Shown here: in pieces, positions 24,640 through 36,738 of the stretch | How the letters are laid out: the number at the start of each line of letters is the position of its first letter | Position numbering within the stretch: the stretch's first letter is position 1 | NCBI RefSeq assembly: GCF_937616625.2 | Contig: NC_065570.1 | Span: 69,033,665 to 69,097,664, forward strand | Direction: 5' to 3' | DNA length: 64,000 bases | Source of the DNA: Mercurialis annua | Taxonomy: Eukaryota > Streptophyta > Magnoliopsida > Malpighiales > Euphorbiaceae | The notes under the pieces: model-generated | What the model was told of the DNA's origin: nothing | The model's input: the letters and a program-made list of their open reading frames with translations, nothing else | Databases searched by the model: none | Position numbers and translations under genes: made by a program

Positions 24640-25213
24640 CATTTTGATGTGTAAATCTTCCGGTGATTCAACCATTGGCAGCAACACCAATAATAATTCA
24701 GATTAATATCTCATAAATCTCAATAAACTTTCTCACAAGATCTCTAAACTCAATAATCACCAAAAAGCCACCGACGTCGTTTGACCATAGCCAAACCTTC
24801 AATAATGCTCAGACTACTACTAATACTAACAGCCGGTCTACAATATCTACAAGACTGATTTCTGTGACGTTGTGCAAAAGCTCACCGGATTTCCGTCTCG
24901 TGATAGGTACTCTGCTCCGCCGCCTATTCATCCACCTAAGCCTCAAAGCTCTCGTTTGCAGCGTATATGCCCTCCGCCTCTCGCGCATGTTACCAACTGT
25001 CCTCCTCCTTTGCTAAACAGCGTTCCTCTTCTTAATCAGCGACCGTCACTCTCTCAACCTTTCAACGCCGTTGACCGGCCTTTGACCGGAGGTGGTCCGG
25101 TCAACAGTAATCTAAATAATGGTCTGATTTATAAAGAATGGGGAAAAATTATTGAGTATATAGTAAACCATAGGGATAAAATAGGAAGAGTAATTATAAA
25201 AAGGTATGCGTAG
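24640..25213 (+). pseudogene. VQ-motif protein relic, HAIKU1/VQ9-like
   Basis: From about 24843 the frame reads VYNIYKTDFCDVVQKLTGF, the VQ motif (FxxxVQxxTG), then proline-rich text such as SAPPPIHPPKPQSSRLQRI and PPPLAHVTN that matches HAIKU1/VQ9-type proteins as I remember them. VQ proteins are nuclear cofactors that bind group I and IIc WRKY factors. A TAA lies directly in front of the motif in the same frame. Further upstream, N-terminal pieces (NNSD; LSHKISKLNNHQK-like) are found only in shifted frames interrupted by stops, so the N-terminal half is destroyed. The C-terminal frame stays open to 25213 but ends in AT-rich text unlike the family. A short VQ peptide starting at an internal codon cannot be excluded. 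Confidence 0.7.
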
Positions 25214-25465
25214 AAAGATGATTTGAAAAAAGGGGGATTTTTGCAAAAAATAGAAAGCTGGGTTATAAACACAAAGATTTGAATTTTTGGGTGATTTGGT
25301 GTAATTTTCTCTAAAAGCTTATATATTTTTGAGCTCAAACTTATTAGTACATTTTAATGCTGCTTTTTTGTTTAGTAGTTCAGAGAAGTGTGCCGTAAAT
25401 GCTAGTTTATGAAATACTAACACGAACAAAAGCTAAGAGACATATTATCAACTTTCAAAATATAA

Positions 25466-26494
<1,029 letters not shown>

Positions 26495-27645
26495 GCTCTT
26501 TAATGATGTGTATGGTGGCCTGAGTTCCTAGCATTACTATATGAATAGTTCTTATACATGTATTATCAATATATGGATCATTTTCAGCTTTGTTGTGCTC
26601 TGTGTTGCACGGAAACTGTTGAATCCTAATACTTCTGGAGTAATATTTTTGTTTCCATGCAACATAGGCTGTGCTATGCCAATATATTGCTACTAAATGC
26701 TATACTATCGAAGAAAAAAGAGCATGCATTATACCCTCAAAAAGAACCCAAATTTAGATGAAAACACGACAAGAAATCAAATGAAAACAGAACAAATTAG
26801 AAATATGAACTAGATTTCTTATAAATTTTCCTCCAAATAATGGTCATAAAAGCTCAAATTCTTCAAGTGGCAAAATAAAGTTCAATTTATCCATAACAGA
26901 AGCATATAAGGAAATACGTCCAGTTAAAAATCTGATGCTATCATTCTTACAGGTATATTTAAAGCACCACCACTACCCCTTCAAAGTCCCAAGCTTCACA
27001 AGATCCCTTCTTACAGTACGACTCCGGACTAGTCGGGTAGGTCCAGTCATTTCGGTTGGTTGTGGGGCCACTTTCGATGATGAAATAGAAGAGTGTGATG
27101 AACTTTTGTTATGGCATAAAAAACAGAATAGGCTCATATTGATCCTTCACTTCTTTCGGTCAGTCAGCTATATTTCCTCCCACTGCAATGTAAATGTCAA
27201 TATTAAACAGAGTAAAATATCAAAATTCGAACCCCAACAACGTAAACTATTGTGAAAAGAGATCATGCATCACACGGATATGTGTTTAATATAATGTTGT
27301 ATGCAAATGTAAATCCTGTCTCTCATAAACCAAAAGTGAATCCGCGATTGAAAATTTAGAGGAACTTCTATAAGGCTACAACATAGACATTGATTTACCT
27401 TTAAAATTTGGAAGTAATAAGAAAACACGCTCTTTTTTTGTAATATAGAGGGTAGTTAAAATGCAACTTTACATTGCCTGAATTTTTCGGAATCTTCACT
27501 GCCTATCCACAGTCATAACACCGAAGACTAGATTCCTACGCCGTGACCATAAAGTTTATTCGTAGACTCTTTCCAATACCAGCAAATATATCAAATTTGG
27601 ATAAGGGAATCGAAAGCAAAAATTATGAAATATAGCCTAGGCAGG

Positions 27646-27981
27646 ATGTATATATGAATTACCATCCTCAATAACAAAAACATCCCTATCCTTACTCGTA
27701 ACAGAAGGAAACTCTATTACAACACGAGTAGAGTGCCCAGAAAGTATACCTTAGAAAATTAAAACGCAGCGAGCCATAGCCATAGAATAACTCCGAGAAT
27801 AGAAAGAAAAATCAAAAGGACTTATTTTAATGGAATATTCATGTGATTGACCCTTCAATATTATAGTAGAAACTATATCCATAATCTGTCTCCGCTCTAA
27901 GATCATAAAATAAAATTGCATCAATTTGGAAACATCATAACACCAGGGCGGAATTTGAAACATTTTACTTGCAGTAAGCAA
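27646..27981 (-). pseudogene. Unrecognised coding relic with one in-frame stop
   Basis: The minus strand reads 76 codons (27981-27751) with protein-like composition, including MLTASKMFQIPPWCYDV and ISPFDFSFYSRSYSMAMA. After a single TAA the same frame continues with GILSGHSTRVVIEF, PSVTSKDRDVFVIEDG and a stop at about 27646. I do not recognise the family. The balanced composition, unlike the flanking AT-rich DNA, and the continuity across the stop suggest a decayed exon or retro-copied fragment. It lies in the part of arm A that has no obvious partner in arm B. Confidence 0.35.
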
Positions 27982-28724
27982 CTGAAATTACAATCATTAC
28001 ATCTGTGACGATATTCTATCATGGCCGTAATCTATGTTAAACTATCAAGCTGTAGTTACTGAGTTCAAACTCACTGATCCATCTTATTACAAACTTAATA
28101 TCCTCAAAATCATAAAACTAACTTCATCGTTCCAACCATTCTTAGACGAAATATTCCTACATGTATTTTGGTAAAAACACACAAATTCACAAATATATTT
28201 GTCATTTGAAAAAATCAATTTTCAATAATGTACAATTAATTTAGCTGCTCAAATTCTAATAGCTCAATTAAAGTAAATACATCATCTTGCACCCTGATCA
28301 TCCTCAAATCAAAATTCAAAACAAAAAGTACCCATATGCAAAGTATGATGAATTTAGTCTTCTGAAACAAAAAATCAAAATAATGAAACAAAACTAAAAA
28401 AACCAATCTGGGAATTCAAAAGGTTCATATATACAATTTAAAAACAACAGATAAACACAGGTATATGAACACTTAAAATAAGATTTGACGTAACAAAAAG
28501 GACAAATATAGAATGATTATCAAAAGAGACCAACCTTTTCTGAAAGACTATTCCTTTGCTAATTGCAACAGTAGTGCAGCCAGCGAGTGTCTTGCCCAAG
28601 TTCCACCCTAATGAAATCCTTCAGCCAGAGTCTAAAATTTATTTTTGTAAATATAAATGAATAATCATTTAATTTAATTACTTAAATGGAAATAAGATTT
28701 TCTTTTAATAAAAATTAATAATGA

Positions 28725-28762
28725 TATTGAGTTTCGACTCAGTAGAGTGAGTCCTCGTCACC
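28725..28762 (+). mobile_element. SINE 3' end fragment
   Basis: The text 'gagtttcgactcagtagagtgagtcctcgtcac' (in pieces of 20 bases or fewer: 'gagtttcgactcagtagagt', 'gagtcctcgtcac') matches the 3' end of the SINE at 49534-49728, read on its own strand ('gagtttcagcttgagagtgt', 'gagccctcgtcac'). Only this tail remains. Confidence 0.5.
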
Positions 28763-29264
28763 AAAATTCTTTTTAATAATGAATCAATATTTTAAGTTTG
28801 TTTTTTAAATAATAGGAAAATATAATATAATTTTACTGATGAAATATATATTAAGTTTGTATTACTTAAATATATAAAATTAAAATATCTATCCATTATT
28901 ACATAGTATAGCTCAGCTGCAAGCCTGCAAATATCTCCACGGGGTCAAATATATACTATAAGTCCCTATCCTTTAAATTATTTCAAAACAAATTACAAAA
29001 CAACAAAAATTTAATTTATTAATTTATAGTTATCAAATTTTAATTTTAATTTTTAAAATATGTTTTTGATATGTTTCTATTTATGTGGTCATTTGAATTG
29101 GAATACTTAAAGTATATTTATCACATCAATAATTTAATTATACGTAAGTTGGTATTAATTTTTCAATAAAAAATATAATTTGATAACTTTTGTTGATGTG
29201 ATAAATATTCTTAACTTAAATTGCCGCATAAAAAAAATCAAAAAACCTTTTTGGAATTTAGTGA

Positions 29265-29455
29265 TTTTAAGTGAGGTCGCGGGTTCGAACCGTATTTATG
29301 TATGCAGCCGTTTAAAATTTGGAGTCAGGGTTTGCCTCCCGCAAGGGACCTATACGATTCGAGTGAGAATTAGTTGAATGTGGAAGGCTTAAAGGTATCG
29401 TCTTATAGTTGAAATCCGTTCAGAAAACCTCATGGCCCCTATACCAAAAACAATT
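29265..29455 (+). mobile_element. Truncated tRNA-derived SINE (Au-like)
   Basis: The sequence begins near a B-box (gggttcgaaccg) without a clear A-box in front. It continues with 'tatgtatgcagccg', 'gagtcagggtttgcctccc', 'gggacctatacgattcgag' and 'gaattagttgaatgtg', an order I recall from plant Au-type SINEs. It ends near 'ccaaaaacaatttt'. This is a 5'-truncated copy, not a tRNA gene. Confidence 0.6.
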
Positions 29456-29530
29456 TTCCTAAACCTTTGTAATGATACTGTAAATCAACATGTGGCAACG
29501 GTTAATTAGCATTTTTAGCCAATTTATATG

Positions 29531-30245
29531 GGTTTAATTACTTAAAAAACCCCACCTTGTATATATTTTTTCGTTTATACCATGATCTAGAAAAAAGTTC
29601 ATTTGTACCCTTTTTTTGATTTTTCATTTTCATCTCTACCCCAAAAAGGGTACAATTGACTATATAAAATTTTTAAGGATAAAAATGTTAATAACAACTA
29701 AATAGAAGGGTTCCACCATATTTTTCCTTATTTTAAAAAATATAAATAAGTCATAAAAGTTTAAAAATGTTTAAATTAATCTTCTAATTTATTATTTTTA
29801 AATATTTTAATAATAAATTAAATTATTTAAAAAAATATTTTCGGCGTACCATTGTACTCCCCCGATTTATCGAACCCGCTAATTTTTATTTAATTTTTTT
29901 TTTATCGCCGGAGGAGCTCTCCTTCCTCTCATGGGGGAAAGGAGCAAATTTTATTTTTCAAAACCGAACCGAACCGAAAAACCGAAAAACCGAACCGAAT
30001 TTTTAAAATCGGTTCGGTTCGGTTCAGAAATTCGGTTTCGGTCGGTTTTTGCACACCCCTACCCATGGAGGAAGGAGCAGATCTGCTCCTTCCTCCATGG
30101 AAGGAGGAGCCCGGAATTTTTTTTCAAAAAAAAAAATTATATAAATTAAATATTTATTATTAATAGGGTACAAACGAACTTTTTCCTAGGTCATGGTATA
30201 AACGAAAAATTATTACAAGGTGGGGTTTTTTTAAATAATTAGACC
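29531..30245. mobile_element. Mutator-like foldback element, about 80-bp inverted ends
   Basis: The left end (ggtttaattacttaaaaaac, then ccccaccttg and cgtttataccatga) and the right end are reverse complements over about 80 bp. The flanks ttatatg (left) and attatatg (right) look like an imperfect 8-9 bp target duplication, as for Mutator-like elements. The 715-bp interior is non-coding and holds two nested structures: 'ccgaaccgaaccgaaa' and 'ggttcggttcggttc' strings that pair with each other (about 29960-30050), and a perfect 38-bp palindrome (30063-30100). Confidence 0.75.
30063..30100. repeat. Perfect 38-bp palindrome
   Basis: The half ccatggaggaaggagcaga (19 bases) is followed without a spacer by its exact reverse complement. 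Additional copies of the 'gaaggag' word flank it on both sides (ggaggagctctccttcctc near 29911; ggaaggaggagc after 30100). It lies inside the foldback element 29531-30245. Confidence 0.95.
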
Positions 30246-30599
30246 ATTATATGGGGTAAGTTTTGTACTTTTAGTATAGATATGCCAAAAAATTATTAGG
30301 TAGATCTAATCTATCGTATCATCCATAAACTGAGTTAATTATATTATAAGTTATAACACGTTATTAATAATAAAATTATTATAATTTTATTTGTTATTTT
30401 TTACATTTTTTAATAGTGAAGTCTACAACATCATCTGTGAACCGAGGTAATCACATTATAACACGTCATTAAAATGATGGTATGATTGTAATTTTATTTG
30501 TTATTTTTATATTTTTTATAGTGATATTACAATAATACTTATCATTTTAAATGTGATTAACTCCATACATTAAGAACGTGGTAGACTAAGCCTATTTAA

Positions 30600-31860
30600 T
30601 AATTTCTCTAGATCTACCTTCTACCAGCCTAAATTCTTGTTAATTTTGTAAATTCTCGTTAAAAATTGTAGAGAGCCACAAATTTAGGTGGCTATTTCGA
30701 ATCAATGAAAAAAGATGCAGGCGCTGTTCATCTTATTTTGTATTCTTGTTCTTCTTAATATCCTCATTGCAAAATTCCGAAAATCTTTCCAGTTTCCTGA
30801 ATACAGTTCCAAAATTCTAAAATCATATCTTGTAAATGTATGACTAACAACCCAATCTGAGGAAACAAAAAAACCTTGATAAATTCTTTGGACTAAATAT
30901 TACATTATACTTCAATACAGCAAAATTCTCAAAACTGCAATTAGTGTAATTACAAATGAAAAACACCTAATCAAAGTTATAAATCTAACAATAAACTAAA
31001 ATAAGAAATTAACAGCAAGATCAATCCTCAACTTGACATCGGCACATAGGGCAAGACTTTTTCTTCTGCAACCATCTAAAGATGCAGTTTTCATGAAAAC
31101 TGTGACCGCAGTTCGGCATCTTGATCGCCACCTTCTTTTCATCTCCGCCAAATTCTTCCAAACAAATTGCACAGTCACCGCCACCGCTCTCCGCCGCAGT
31201 AAAGCCCTCCGCCTTCAACTTCATAAGCACCGATGTAGACACTCCTGAACTAGGGGGTTCTTCTTCTTCTATGACTTCATCGTAAATATAAACATCATCA
31301 TCACCCAACGAGCTCGTCCTCAACCTCACGGCTAAGTCCTGTAAATTAATAATCTCCTGGTGGACAATCTCAACATCAGCAACAGAAGAAAAAGTGAAAT
31401 AAGGTTCCGTGATGGCCAAGTCAAGAAGATGGTGAGTCAAATCTCGAGCCAAGAAACAGCGCGATTGGTCATAATCAGGACTCAAAAAACGAGAGAGATG
31501 GTCATAAAAATAGGAATAGCATGAGCGAGAATCCGCAAGAACGCAAGGGGGGATTGGTAATGAAGATGAAAAAATGGGTGGAGAAGAGTAGGGCTGGATT
31601 TGCGTAAGCCGGCCTTCAAAATCTCTTACAAATCTGACGTTGGAGTAATGTAAATTGATTTGAAGACATGACAGAGAAGGCAGAAAGTGAGGGGAATAAG
31701 CTGGTAAGTGAAAAGTATCGTTAAACTGTACAGTGTTTCTTCTGTGTGCAGTCATCATCTTCTCAAGCGTTTTCTAAGAGTAAGCAGTAGTTGGTTTTAT
31801 AGACTGAAATCCGAATCCTTTTCATGTTGGGATTTCTAAGTTCGCAAAAATAATTTTTTT
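30600..31860 (-). repeat. Duplicated RING-gene segment, copy A
   Basis: This segment pairs in inverted orientation with about 59840-60920. Homology covers the promoter, gene and about 420 bp of 3' flank, ending near the shared 'gtggctctctacaattttt' string. The 3' flanks carry point changes and indels. It does not belong to the same inverted block as the chitinase pair: the two pairs are centred on different points (about 38.9-39.1 kb and 45.8 kb). Confidence 0.8.
31021..31758 (-). CDS. RING-H2 E3 ubiquitin-protein ligase
   Basis: This is an intronless 245-residue protein. The C-terminal 50 residues form a complete RING-H2 finger (C3H2C3): DCAICLEEF, then NCGHSFHENC, then WLQKKKSCPMC. The conserved tryptophan lies before the last cysteine pair, as expected for binding an E2 enzyme. 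The protein ends only a few residues after the finger. The first 190 residues have no recognised domain or membrane segment; a short acidic EEEE stretch precedes the finger. The substrate is unknown. The start at 31758 was chosen because the decayed copy at 59987 begins with the same MMTA residues. Plant RING genes of this layout are often single-exon and stress related, but nothing here shows its role. Confidence 0.88.
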   Translation of the reverse strand: MMTAHRRNTVQFNDTFHLPAYSPHFLPSLSCLQINLHYSNVRFVRDFEGRLTQIQPYSSPPIFSSSLPIPPCVLADSRSCYSYFYDHLSRFLSPDYDQSRCFLARDLTHHLLDLAITEPYFTFSSVADVEIVHQEIINLQDLAVRLRTSSLGDDDVYIYDEVIEEEEPPSSGVSTSVLMKLKAEGFTAAESGGGDCAICLEEFGGDEKKVAIKMPNCGHSFHENCIFRWLQKKKSCPMCRCQVED

Positions 31861-34218
31861 CTCTTAATAAATATTTCCAATTTAAAAAATTGTGGTAATT
31901 TTTTAGAATACATATTTTGTTAACTTATTTTATTTACACTTTTACATGTCATTTTTTGTCTTTTTTAATTTACGAAAAATACTTTTTTTTAATTTCACAA
32001 ATACCTTTTTTCGGTTTTAAGAATAGTGCATATAGAGTGTTTTTATAGTATAAGAATAGTGTATATATAGTGTATTTATGATATTTTTGTAGTGTTTTTG
32101 TGGTCTTATCATAAAAACACTGCAAATACACAATAAGCACTGCAAATACAACATAAACAATGCAAATTCATCATAGATGTACTAAAAACGGTAGAAATAC
32201 ACTAAAAAACACATATTTCCCGAAAAACACCAAAAATACAATATAACATAAATATATTATAAAATCACAAATACACCATAATTCAATTTGTTCTTTACAA
32301 AATCAGTAGCAATAAACAAATTTATGAATAAGAGAAAAACAAAATAATTATATGAATAATAAAATAATTTTATAAACAAAAAAATTATAAATCTACAATA
32401 GTTTATTTACAAAATGTTTAAATCATAAAAAAAAACATAAAACAAATTACACAAATCTAAAAACGATGTCGAGAAATCCATAACGCGAACGGAAGAGACG
32501 AACGGAAAAATGAACATATCAATAGAGAAGATGAATTGTGGTAGCCTTGGTGTGAGTGATAGCGATGGCAAAATTAAAATTTTAGAATGGTTTTTTTTAA
32601 TAAATAACAAATTAAATTTCGAGATAAATTGAGATTTAATTAAACATAATTTTAAATTAAATAAATAAATAAATTATTAAATTTATTTATTTATTTAATT
32701 TAGATTCAATTAGATTTTAAATTTAAATTTTAGTAGATTTTATCTCGAAATAAAATCTCGAGATGATTAACGTTTAACTTAAATAAATATGATTTAAATA
32801 AATTTATTTTATTTAAATTTAGATTTAGATTTAATTAGATTTGAAAATTTAAATTGAATTTGATTTTGGTTTGTTTGCCATGTGATTTAGTTAGGGATGC
32901 ATGTAGTTTGATTAGGTTTGTAGATGATATCAACTCACTCAGCTTCACTCAATGATTTTTTCTGAGTTGCAGCGATGTGACGATTGAGATTTCAGTCTTT
33001 TGGTTTGATTCATGAATGGGTAAAAAAAGTTGAAAATATTTTAAAACTGGCTAAACTAGTCGATTTTGAAAAATTTGAATAATTTAGCCTATGAATGTCT
33101 TATCATTATTTCATCACTATAGCAAGAAGATAGTACCTCTTTCATGAAAACAAAAATGAAGATCAACATTTCATTATCATAGAGGTGAGGTTGATCAAGG
33201 GCTCTAACGCGTTTTAATGAAACTTCCAAGTGAAAAGGTAACATATGGATGTCATTTATGATTCGCATTGAGCAAAGCAAACCATGAACATGTTTAGATA
33301 AAAAGGAATGTTGGATAGAAAATTCAATTTTTTTAATTGGAGTTAATATTTATATTTTTATCTTTGGAAGCTTGTTAATTCAGGTTAATAAATGAAATAA
33401 GTTGAAGTAGAAAGAAACAGTCGAATATAATTAATTTGAAGCATCTTTCATAAAATTTAAGCTACACAAAATAAATTTAAAAGTTCTAAACAATATTATT
33501 ATCATTGAATAGGAATTCCCTCAAATTTAATATTTAGCTTGAACTTGAAGGGATTATGTTCACGATCTACACTATTCATTAAAAAAATGAACAATATAGA
33601 TAAAAAAATATAATTCTAATCAAATTAGTTTAACAGTTCATTGTAGATCGTAAATAGGATCTGCTCATGTTTAAATGGGAATCTCAATCCATTATCGTCA
33701 CGTCAGTCATACAAATGCATGATTCAATTTTTAAATTTGAAATGTTGAATTTAAAGAGTTAATTAACAAAATAAATTTATTTATGCTATTAAATAGACAT
33801 GCTTACATTAGAGTAGAGGTAATGTCAACCTAGTCCCCAAATTATTATCCAATCAAAGAAGAAAAGACCATGAAAATGCAGGGGGAAGAAAAATAAAGAT
33901 AATTGTGAATAGAATTTTCCATAAATCATAAATCCTCATATAAATCTTAAAATTCGTACACCTTCACCTCTTGTCCAATTCCTTAACCCCAAAATTACAA
34001 ACATCATCACCACGAGCAACATCACTACAAGACTTGCACTTCTCCCTTCAAATCCTTAAATTTGTAGACTCAAACACATACAATTGCAAATGTCTTTCTT
34101 TTTCACTACCCACCATCACCATTTTTCCATCACTAAGTCAAATTCTCCACCTTTCTTCTCCATCTTTATAAACCCATCACCGCCAAATTCAAGAATTTAA
34201 CCCAAACACTGAAAAATA
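31860..34218. other. AT-rich intergenic DNA before the receptor kinase
   Basis: No gene is supported. At 31980-32300 there are repeated 'agtgtttttgt / acaaaaacact' words that can fold back and may be a worn inverted-repeat element. At 32654-32701 there is a perfect AT palindrome. The last 200-250 bases, less AT-rich with many C-rich words, are probably the 5' UTR of the receptor kinase. Confidence 0.5.
32654..32701. repeat. AT palindrome, 22-bp perfect arms
   Basis: Arms at 32654-32675 and 32680-32701 are exact reverse complements made of taaa/ttta units around a 4-base loop. Such sequences can extrude as cruciforms; no function is implied. Confidence 0.9.
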
Positions 34219-36738
34219 ATGAATCTTTTTTGGGTTCTTGTTTTTGCTGCCTTCTACTTCCCAATTTCAATTGCTACAATCCCACCAGGCTCTTCACTTT
34301 TCGCTTCCAATCTAAACCAAACATGGCGATCTCCCAACTCCACGTTCCACGTGGGTTTTACTCAACTGGGTTCTCTCTATGTTGCTTCCATCAATTACAG
34401 TGGCGGAGTTTCTGTCTGGTCAGCTGGTGGCCCATCAACGCCTGTTGATGCTAACGGCGCCTTTCACTTCCGTCTTAACGGAACTCTCCAGCTTGTTAAT
34501 GGGTCTGGTTCGGTTCTTTGGGACTCGAATACTTCCCATCTGGGTGTCAAATCAGCTTCACTTGATGATCTAGGTAATCTTGTTTTAATGAATGGCAGTG
34601 GTGGTTCTGTTTGGTCCAGTTTCGAGAATCCTACTGATACTATTGTTTCTAATCAGAATTTTACTAAAGATCAAATTTTGAAATCTGGGTTGTTTTCTTT
34701 TAAGGTTCTTGATTCTGGGAATCTGACTTTGAGATGGAATGATAGTGTAGTTTATTGGAATGAAGGTCTTAATTCTTCTTTTGTTGTTGATTCTAATTTG
34801 AGTTTTCCTGTGTTGAGTTTGCAGTCCATTGGGATTTTATCTATTTCTGATGTTAGTTTATCTAGTGCTTATATTGTTGCTTATAGTAATGATTATGCTG
34901 AAGTTGGTGATATTTTGAGGTTTCTCAAGTTAGATAGTGATGGTAATTTAAGGATTTATAGTTCTGCTTTAGGTAGTGGTACTACTACTATGAGATGGTC
35001 TGCTTTAGCTGATCAATGTCAGGTTTTCGGATACTGTGGAAATATGGGGATTTGTAGTTATATTAATTCCAGTTCTAGTCCGATTTGCGGCTGCCCTTCC
35101 CAGAATTTTGAGTTTGTTGATGCGAATGATAGACGGAAAGGATGTAAAAGAAAGGTAGAGATTCAAAATTGTCCCGGGAGTGCTACTATGTTACAATTGG
35201 ATAATGCCGAGTTTTTGACTTACCAACCTGAGTTAGCTTCTCAGGTTTTCTTCGTGGGGATATCGGCTTGTAGGTTGAATTGTCTTGTGAGCAGTTCTTG
35301 TGTTGCTTCCACGTCTTTGTCCGATGGAACTGGGTTGTGTTATTTGAAAACGCCGAACTTTGTTAGCGGGTATCAGAATCCTGCTCTTCCTAGTACTTCA
35401 TATGTGAAGGTTTGTGGTCCTGTGCAACCAAACCCTTCAGCGGAATTGCAGATTGCCGGGAATAGCAAACGTAGTCTGCGTGTGTGGGTTATTTGTGTTG
35501 TTGTTCTGGCTACCGTCATCTTTTTGATTGCTATAGAGGGTGGTTTGTGGTGGTGGTGTTGTAGACATAGTCCCACGCTTGGTAGTTTGTCAGCTCAGTA
35601 TGCACTTCTTGAGTACGCATCTGGTGCACCTGTGCAGTTCTCATACCGGGACCTGGACCACACGACAAAGGGGTTTAAGGAGAAGCTTGGAGAAGGTGGA
35701 TTCGGAGCTGTTTATAAAGGGGTTCTTGCTAATAGAACAGTGGTTGCAGTAAAACGACTCGAGGGGATTGACCAGGGTGAGAAACAGTTCAGGATGGAGG
35801 TGGCGACTATAAGTAGCACTCACCATTTGAATTTGGTAAGATTGATTGGATATTGTTCAGAGGGGCGGCATAGGCTTTTGGTGTATGAGTTCATGAAAAA
35901 TGGGTCACTCGATAATTTCCTTTTCACGACAGATGAAAAGTCGGGGAAACTATTGAACTGGGAGCGTAGATTTAACATTTCACTTGGAACCGCAAGAGGA
36001 ATCACTTATCTTCACGAAGAATGTCGAGATTGCATAGTTCATTGCGATATCAAGCCAGAAAACATTCTCTTGGATGAGAATTACAACGCAAAGGTGTCCG
36101 ATTTTGGTCTTGCAAAGCTCATAAACTCGAAAGATCACAGGTACAGAACTCTAAAAAGCGTCAGAGGGACAAGAGGGTATTTGGCACCTGAGTGGCTTGC
36201 AAATCTTCCAATAACTTCAAAATCAGATGTTTACAGTTACGGAATGGTTTTGTTGGAGATAGTGAGTGGAAGAAGAAATTTCGATGTCTCCGAAGAAACA
36301 AATAGAAAAAGGTTCTCGGTGTGGGCCTTTGAAGAGTTTGAGAAGGATAATGTGAGTGGAATTGTGGACAAAAGGCTCACAGAAGATGTTGATATACAAC
36401 AAGCAACAAGGGCAATTCAGGTGAGCTTATGGTGCATCCAAGAGCAACCATCTCTAAGGCCGACGATGGGAAAAGTGGTGCAGATGTTAGAAGGAATCAT
36501 AGATATCGAGAAACCGCCTGCTCCGAATAAGTTAAAAACCGAAGGTTCGGGTAACAGTATGAGCATTAGCATGAGCAGCTATGGAAGTGCTAGTGCACTC
36601 TCAACCTTGGCAGACTCTGCGTCAGCGCCGACGCCCTCATCATTCTCTTCGTTTCAGACTATCGGGGTTTCACCTTTGCCTTCCGTGAGGAATACCGAGA
36701 AAACATCGATGTCGCTTTTAGGTTCTGAGCCTAACTGA
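34219..36738 (+). CDS. G-type lectin S-receptor-like Ser/Thr kinase
   Basis: An 839-residue single-exon receptor kinase of the plasma membrane, of the kind represented by Arabidopsis At1g34300. Order of parts: signal peptide (1-19), B-lectin domain (about 23-150), S-locus-glycoprotein-like part, EGF-like cysteine cluster (QCQVFGYCGNMGIC), PAN/apple-like region (about 315-400), one membrane span (about 420-446, WVICVVVLATVIFLIAIEGG) and a kinase domain (about 480-755). The kinase has the glycine loop GEGGFGAVYKG, the lysine in VAVKRLEG, HCDIKPENILL, DFGLAKL and the APEWL activation end. The catalytic loop has HCD rather than HRD, so it is a non-RD kinase, a type often linked to immune receptors. 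The tail is Ser-rich. The ligand is unknown. All key kinase residues are present. Confidence 0.95.
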   Translation: MNLFWVLVFAAFYFPISIATIPPGSSLFASNLNQTWRSPNSTFHVGFTQLGSLYVASINYSGGVSVWSAGGPSTPVDANGAFHFRLNGTLQLVNGSGSVLWDSNTSHLGVKSASLDDLGNLVLMNGSGGSVWSSFENPTDTIVSNQNFTKDQILKSGLFSFKVLDSGNLTLRWNDSVVYWNEGLNSSFVVDSNLSFPVLSLQSIGILSISDVSLSSAYIVAYSNDYAEVGDILRFLKLDSDGNLRIYSSALGSGTTTMRWSALADQCQVFGYCGNMGICSYINSSSSPICGCPSQNFEFVDANDRRKGCKRKVEIQNCPGSATMLQLDNAEFLTYQPELASQVFFVGISACRLNCLVSSSCVASTSLSDGTGLCYLKTPNFVSGYQNPALPSTSYVKVCGPVQPNPSAELQIAGNSKRSLRVWVICVVVLATVIFLIAIEGGLWWWCCRHSPTLGSLSAQYALLEYASGAPVQFSYRDLDHTTKGFKEKLGEGGFGAVYKGVLANRTVVAVKRLEGIDQGEKQFRMEVATISSTHHLNLVRLIGYCSEGRHRLLVYEFMKNGSLDNFLFTTDEKSGKLLNWERRFNISLGTARGITYLHEECRDCIVHCDIKPENILLDENYNAKVSDFGLAKLINSKDHRYRTLKSVRGTRGYLAPEWLANLPITSKSDVYSYGMVLLEIVSGRRNFDVSEETNRKRFSVWAFEEFEKDNVSGIVDKRLTEDVDIQQATRAIQVSLWCIQEQPSLRPTMGKVVQMLEGIIDIEKPPAPNKLKTEGSGNSMSISMSSYGSASALSTLADSASAPTPSSFSSFQTIGVSPLPSVRNTEKTSMSLLGSEPN

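Larger units (their letters stand above)
26495..29520. other. Non-coding DNA right of chitinase A
   Basis: This holds the chitinase 3' flank, the rest of arm A, and AT-rich DNA. Only a gene-like relic (27646-27981) and two SINE fragments (28725-28762 and 29265-29455) could be picked out. Confidence 0.55.
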
